NCBI RefSeq assembly: GCF_900129385.1
Contig: NZ_FQVO01000018.1
Coordinates: 1-64,000 of the forward strand
DNA from: Chryseobacterium takakiae
Lineage (GTDB): Bacteria > Bacteroidota > Bacteroidia > Flavobacteriales > Weeksellaceae
DNA length: 64,000 bases
Direction of reading: 5' to 3'
Shown: positions 60,144 to 64,000 of the stretch, one piece after another
How positions within the stretch are numbered: position 1 is the first letter of the stretch
How the letters are laid out: every line of letters starts with the position of its first letter
The notes under the pieces: model-generated
Told to the model about the DNA's origin: nothing
Database searches by the model: none
What the model saw: only the letters and a program-made list of their open reading frames with translations
Program-made: the position numbers and the translations under genes

Positions 60144-61082
60144 ATGAAAAAATATATTAGCAGTTTTTTAGTATTGGTTTCGGGATTCGCTTTTTCCCAG
60201 ACTATCCTGAATGCTTCTTCTCCTGAAGAATTCAGAAAAATGAGAGCTGAGAACAAAATGAAAGTTGGAGATACTATCGTCGACAAAAAAGTAAAACCTT
60301 TAGAATATGGGTTTGTTGATGAGAAGGACATCCTTAAAAGCATGTTTGTTTGGGAGGTTATTGATATGAATGATAAGATCAATCAGCCTTTCTATTATAA
60401 CAATCCGGACGGATTACTATCCTCAGAGACAAAATCTTTATATAAACTTTTGCTTGATGGTGCGCTAAACGGTGAAATTACGGAGGTTTATGACGATGAG
60501 AATTTTGTACAGAGGCTTACACCTGAACAAATCAAGTCTAGACTTGTTGACGTGAGAGTAGATGATGAGGCTATTAATATCTTAAACAGTGGACGTCAGC
60601 TTACAGAACAGGAGAAAAAAGAATTAACGGATATCTACGAAACAACTACCGAAAAAGTTAAAGTTTTAAAAGTATTCGGAATGTGGTTCATCGATAAAAG
60701 AGACGGACAATTGAAGTACAGACCTCTTGGAATTGCTGCAATGGGACCGGATCCGAAATTAATTGGTAGAACTACTCCAGATGGACAGCCTTTACCTGGT
60801 GCTGATGAGTTAATTGATCTTTTCTGGGTGTATTATCCAAATGCAAGAGAGATTTTGGCTAACAATTATGTGTATAACAGAAAAAATACCTCTGCAGATC
60901 TTTCTTTCGATGATTTGATCAATGCAAGAAGGTTCTCTTCTGTGATCTTCAAATCTTCAACAGGACTTGGTGATGGTGTTATTAAAGACTATATCCCAAG
61001 AGATGCTGATGAGCAGATGGAAGAAAGCGACAGAATCAAGTCGCAAATCCTTGAAATGGAAAATCAAATGTGGAATTACTAA
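60144..61082 (+). CDS. gldN: T9SS ring protein GldN
   Basis: A 312-residue exported protein (signal peptide 1-19, ending FAFSQ) matching GldN: VKPLEYGFVDEKDILKSMFVWEVIDMNDKINQPFYY, a middle VLKVFGMWFIDKRDG..YRPLGI, and DLFWVYYPNAREILANNYVYN. It partners with GldK in the periplasmic ring. The operon ends at the terminator 20 nt downstream. Confidence 0.94.
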   Translation: MKKYISSFLVLVSGFAFSQTILNASSPEEFRKMRAENKMKVGDTIVDKKVKPLEYGFVDEKDILKSMFVWEVIDMNDKINQPFYYNNPDGLLSSETKSLYKLLLDGALNGEITEVYDDENFVQRLTPEQIKSRLVDVRVDDEAINILNSGRQLTEQEKKELTDIYETTTEKVKVLKVFGMWFIDKRDGQLKYRPLGIAAMGPDPKLIGRTTPDGQPLPGADELIDLFWVYYPNAREILANNYVYNRKNTSADLSFDDLINARRFSSVIFKSSTGLGDGVIKDYIPRDADEQMEESDRIKSQILEMENQMWNY

Positions 61083-61102
61083 ATTTCATTTGATAATTAT
61101 AG

Positions 61103-61133
61103 AAAACCTGAGTATTTTTACTCAGGTTTTTTT
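61103..61133 (+). terminator. Terminator of gldKLMN
   Basis: A 12-bp perfect stem (AAAACCTGAGTA with its complement), four-base loop and T7. The next gene starts 4 nt after the T-run. Confidence 0.82.
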
Positions 61134-61136
61134 GTT

Positions 61137-62174
61137 ATGGAAAATGTAGACTATATTATTGTGGGAGACGGTTATGCTTCGCTTTTCTTTGCCCATCAGC
61201 TTATAAAAAATAATAAATCATTCGTTGTATTCTCGGAAGAAAAAGAAAGTGCTTCCCGTGTTTCCGCAGGTATTATTAATCCTGTTGTACTCAAAAAGTT
61301 TACTACGTTTTGGAAGGCACAGGAACAAATTGATTTTTTAAAGGAAACTTTAAAAGAAATTGAAAAATATACCGGTCAGAATTATTTAATTGATGCACCC
61401 ATTCATAGAATATTTCATGATGAGAATGAGCAGCAGCTCTGGCTTAAAAAATCATCAAATGATGAGCTCGTTCATTTTTTAGATCAAAATTTCACTCATT
61501 TAGACCTAGCACAAAACGATTTTAATTCGGGAAAGGTGAATCAGTCAGCCAGGCTTGATGTTAAAGGATTTTTCGTGGGTTTATTTGATTTTTTGGAAAA
61601 TCATAAGCATTTGTTAAAAGAAAAATTCAATTATTCTGATATCAATACTTCCGACCATACTTATAAAAACTATCAGTATAAAAATATTTTATTTTGCGAA
61701 GGAATGGGAGTGAAGAACAATCCTTTTTTTTCTGAAATTCCCGTCAACCCCAACAAAGGTCATCATATCAAAGTTAAACTTTCTCAAACATTACCTGAAA
61801 ATATTACCATTAAAAAGAAACACTTTCTTTTTCCCATTGACGATGAAAGGTATTTCTATGGCGGAACATACGACAGAGAACAGCTTCATCATGAGATTGA
61901 TTCTTCTGCGGTCGAACAGCTTACAAACGGATTAAAGGAATTTTATCCTGAAGATTTTAGTGTTGAAGAAGTAAATTTCGGATTCAGGCCTACCGTAAAA
62001 GACAGACGACCTATCATTGGAAGACATCATAAACATCATGACATGTATGTTTTTAATGGCCTTGGTGCTAGAGGAATTCTCAATGGATGTTATTTTTCCA
62101 GAAGTTTATACGATTATATTGAAAAGGGAATTCCTCTTCATCAAGAAATTGCTCTTGAAAGATTTACATCATGA
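61137..62174 (+). CDS. FAD-dependent oxidoreductase (DAO family)
   Basis: A 345-residue protein with an N-terminal FAD fold (DYIIVGDGYASLFFAHQL, GxGxxS variant of the usual GxGxxG), then VSAGIINPVVLKKFTTFW and a C-terminal VNFGFRPTVKDRRPIIGRH, NGLGARGILNGCYFSRSLYDYI. This is the D-amino-acid oxidase fold; substrate unknown. It has no signal peptide. Its ATG is immediately after the gld operon terminator, so expression depends on a promoter inside the gldN end or on read-through. Confidence 0.85.
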   Translation: MENVDYIIVGDGYASLFFAHQLIKNNKSFVVFSEEKESASRVSAGIINPVVLKKFTTFWKAQEQIDFLKETLKEIEKYTGQNYLIDAPIHRIFHDENEQQLWLKKSSNDELVHFLDQNFTHLDLAQNDFNSGKVNQSARLDVKGFFVGLFDFLENHKHLLKEKFNYSDINTSDHTYKNYQYKNILFCEGMGVKNNPFFSEIPVNPNKGHHIKVKLSQTLPENITIKKKHFLFPIDDERYFYGGTYDREQLHHEIDSSAVEQLTNGLKEFYPEDFSVEEVNFGFRPTVKDRRPIIGRHHKHHDMYVFNGLGARGILNGCYFSRSLYDYIEKGIPLHQEIALERFTS

Positions 62175-62231
62175 TAATGGTAATAATTGAATCACGGCAC
62201 GAAATTTCTTATCTTCAATAAAAGATAAGTT

Positions 62232-62489
62232 ATGAATGAAAACATTCTTGGGATTGTAGCGGGAATTCTAACATCAGTATCCATGATTCCGCAATTAGTG
62301 AAAGTAATAAAAGAAAAAAATGCTGAAGACCTATCCTTTGTGATGATTTTGGTTCTGATTTCCGGGCTTTCTCTTTGGGTTTGGTACGGATTTTTAAAAG
62401 ATGAGCTTCCGATCATACTTTCCAATGCTTTTGCTGTTATTGTAAACATCATTTTGTTAATATGCTGTATGATTTACAAAAAAAAATAA
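62232..62489 (+). CDS. SemiSWEET sugar transporter
   Basis: An 85-residue protein with three membrane helices and the PQ-loop motif MIPQLVKVIKEKNAEDLSFVM. WVWYGFLKDELPIILSNAF carries the conserved Asn/Trp pattern. SemiSWEETs work as dimers moving sugars across the inner membrane. It lies 57 nt after the oxidoreductase and is ended by a strong terminator. Confidence 0.92.
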   Translation: MNENILGIVAGILTSVSMIPQLVKVIKEKNAEDLSFVMILVLISGLSLWVWYGFLKDELPIILSNAFAVIVNIILLICCMIYKKK

Positions 62490-62518
62490 AGCACTTTTGA
62501 TTGGCAAAAGTGCTTTTC
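62486..62518 (+). terminator. Terminator of the SemiSWEET gene
   Basis: A 12-bp stem (AAAGCACTTTTG with its complement), a 5-nt loop and a short T-run. Confidence 0.78.
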
Positions 62519-62545
62519 AGATATATTATTTATTGTAGGTGCAGT

Positions 62546-62944
62546 TTAATAGGATGCCATTTTGGTATTGGAAACCTGTTTGTCTTTTTTATGATGAAAC
62601 AATACCATATTGTAGCCTTTCCTTAAAAAAGTTACCTCTCCACGTATGTCAGAGTATTGGTAATCGGGATTTGTAGCCGTATACTCCGGAAGCTCATCAC
62701 TTTTTCTCATCTCATAAGTTTTTCCGTCAAGACGAACAATTATCGTATTTTTAGTTTCATTTAGCGTTACCTCAAGCTTATCTCCATACGCATCCGTAAA
62801 TACATTTTTTGTAATTTTATCATCAACTACCGTTTCTCTATCATTTAGATTTTGCAAATTAACTTCTTCTTCTTTAGACTGATGCCTGCACGCTGTTAAA
62901 GCAAAGACTAATATTATTGTAATTATTCGGAATATATTTTTCAT
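62546..62944 (-). CDS. Small lipoprotein, possible lysozyme-inhibitor-like fold
   Basis: A 132-residue lipoprotein (lipobox FALTAC, Cys19). The mature part is acidic at first and then beta-rich: VFTDAYGDKLEVTLNETKNTIIVRLDGKTYEM ... YQYSDIRGEVTFLRKGYNMVLFHHKK. The pattern of short beta strands around a final hairpin recalls MliC-type lysozyme inhibitors, but the key residues cannot be confirmed by eye. Alternative: an envelope lipoprotein of unknown role. Confidence 0.6.
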   Translation of the reverse strand: MKNIFRIITIILVFALTACRHQSKEEEVNLQNLNDRETVVDDKITKNVFTDAYGDKLEVTLNETKNTIIVRLDGKTYEMRKSDELPEYTATNPDYQYSDIRGEVTFLRKGYNMVLFHHKKDKQVSNTKMASY

Positions 62945-63502
62945 AGTATTTTGTTTTGGTATAATATATTATTTTGGTGTTAATTACTTATAAATTTACA
63001 GTTTTATTAAAGATAATATGTTAATTTTTTATAAAATTTTATTAATATTTATGTTAGTGATAATAACTCCAACTTTTTAAATTTAAATTAATCTGGTAAT
63101 AATAAATATATCTTGTGTAAATCCTTTCTATACTGTGTTTCAGAAATAGATTATAATATGATTATAAATAATTCACTATAGCTTATTATTTCATAAGGAA
63201 AAATTTTGGATTTATAATGCTAAAAGCTTCCATCTGCTTTTTATGATAAATTAACATTTTAACGCAATTTTTAATGATTCAACTTTGAGCAAATTAAATG
63301 CCATTGTTTATTGTGATTCAAATTATATTTTGTAATAAATTGAAAATTAAATTTTTATGATATTTTCATGCATGTCATAATTGATGTTTAACCATAATTC
63401 AGCTAATTTAAAGCAGTGTTAAATATTGTTAATGCATTGGATTATATTTGGTTTTTATTTGAAAGATGATCCATTGAAAACCTACATTTGTGTATTGAAA
63501 TT
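62945..63502. other. AT-rich intergenic region
   Basis: About 560 bp, strongly AT-rich, between divergent genes. I see no long frame and no strong hairpin. The right end has TATATTTG at 63443 and a promoter-like pair at 63458-63490. Confidence 0.6.
63458..63490 (+). promoter_or_regulatory. Promoter of the small membrane protein gene
   Basis: TTTG at 63458-63461, a 21-nt spacer and TACATTTG at 63483-63490, 12 nt before the ATG at 63503. Confidence 0.55.
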
Positions 63503-63892
63503 ATGAGAAATTATATCGTATATTTTTTGACAACACTTTTTCTGCTTTTTGTAGTAGAGAGCAAGATTAATGTCAGAACATTACAGAATAATTATACTCA
63601 TACTTCTCAGAATTTACCTAAAAAAGCCAACCGTTTAAATCAAACTTACGAAAAGCTGTCTATGCAGCAGGCTGCAGGTGATGTGAGCAATGCTTACTCA
63701 TTAGAATTGGCAGAAGATAACTTCCAGCTTTCGGATACTTTTCAGGCAATGGTGGCTTTCGCCAGTGTTTTTACATTGGTCTTTATTTTCGGGTTAAAAA
63801 GTTTCAAAAAATTAAAGCCTTCTATTCACGGCTATTTATCAGAATTTTCATCGGTTAAAAGATTTATTCTGATCCGTTCTATCAGAATCTAA
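63503..63892 (+). CDS. Small membrane protein of unknown function
   Basis: A 129-residue protein starting at 63503, just after a -7 box; the TTG start at 63488 lies inside that box and is rejected. Two membrane segments (about 4-20 and 81-100) flank a soluble, mostly helical loop (INVRTLQNNYTHTSQNLPKKANRLNQTYEKLSMQQAAGD). I do not recognise the family. The tail is basic (KSFKKLKPS, KRFILIRSIRI). Confidence 0.65.
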   Translation: MRNYIVYFLTTLFLLFVVESKINVRTLQNNYTHTSQNLPKKANRLNQTYEKLSMQQAAGDVSNAYSLELAEDNFQLSDTFQAMVAFASVFTLVFIFGLKSFKKLKPSIHGYLSEFSSVKRFILIRSIRI

Positions 63893-64000
63893 AAAAACTT
63901 TATCGATCTTTTTTCTGCCGATTCTACGGCGGAAATAAACTGCGTTGTATTGCCGGCAATCATGACATCGCTGTAATCCTTATTGCCATTTTCCTATTCA
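63889..64000 (-). CDS. C-terminal fragment of a gene entering from the right edge
   Basis: On the minus strand one frame reads ENGNKDYSDVMIAGNTT, then QFISAVESAEKRSIKFF, and stops at 63889, overlapping the preceding gene's stop. A TAG lies in this frame at 63994-63996, so either a short gene begins just inside the window or the frame is shifted at the edge. Family not identified. Confidence 0.35.

Overview
The window looks like a chromosome segment of a Flavobacteriia bacterium, most likely Chryseobacterium or a close relative (Weeksellaceae). The DNA is AT-rich. Promoters fit the Bacteroidota pattern (TTTG, about 18-19 nt, then TAnnTTTG), and there are few strong Shine-Dalgarno sequences. 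The gene content is typical of the group: gldKLMN and porZ of the type IX secretion system (T9SS), a T9SS type B cargo protein, a DUF4270 lipoprotein beside glmS, a divergent FMN-dependent glutamate-synthase-like protein, and many lipoproteins. Family names were recognised by eye from sequence motifs; no database search was possible.

Layout. 1-770: a terminator, a repeat-rich block bounded by inverted heptad repeats, and a structured intergenic element. 0.77-4.6 kb: catalase-like protein, FKBP, lipoprotein, and an Rrf2 regulator with its NAD(P)-binding partner sharing a 19-bp operator. 4.7-14.3 kb: M23 peptidase, gpsA, mqo, DUF1684/GNAT pair, SDR dehydrogenase and a GH63-like glucosidase. 14.4-19.0 kb: a tight minus-strand operon of split 5'-nucleotidase, porZ and recO. 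19.2-22.0 kb: an AT-rich accessory island encoding a lipoprotein-anchored Tae4-like peptidoglycan amidase (broken by one frameshift), an unknown exported protein and a Tai4-like immunity lipoprotein. 22.0-26.2 kb: a long imperfect hairpin, dapA, GNAT, an AraC regulator overlapping a degenerate receiver, and a promoter-to-terminator region with no long ORF. 26.2-38.7 kb: recG, thioredoxin-like protein, three POT peptide transporters interrupted by a YhcG-type nuclease, a toxin-antitoxin remnant, a DPP-IV-type peptidase and two small stress-type genes. 38.8-50.3 kb: a glucan phosphorylase lacking its PLP lysine, an orphan PD-(D/E)XK-like protein, a T9SS cargo protein, mtaB, a NeuD-like acyltransferase, a glutamate-synthase-like protein, an S4 protein and aroK. 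50.3-50.8 kb: tRNA-Lys, tRNA-Leu, tRNA-Lys. 50.9-62.5 kb: panC divergent from a glycogen-synthase-like gene, DUF4270 and glmS, then gldKLMN, an FAD oxidoreductase and a SemiSWEET transporter. The right end holds two small envelope proteins and a gene fragment.

Functionally the window is mainly housekeeping and cell envelope. GldKLMN and PorZ are core T9SS parts, and the gene at 41611 is a probable cargo. The POT transporters, the DPP-IV peptidase and the glucosidase fit a peptide- and glycan-scavenging life style. The most unusual locus is the Tae4/Tai4-like pair at 19.4-22.0 kb: a T6SS-type amidase fold carried on a lipoprotein precursor, with no T6SS genes in view. Three separate single-A losses (one in the amidase gene, two in the ParE-like toxin) disable toxin genes while their protective partners stay open.
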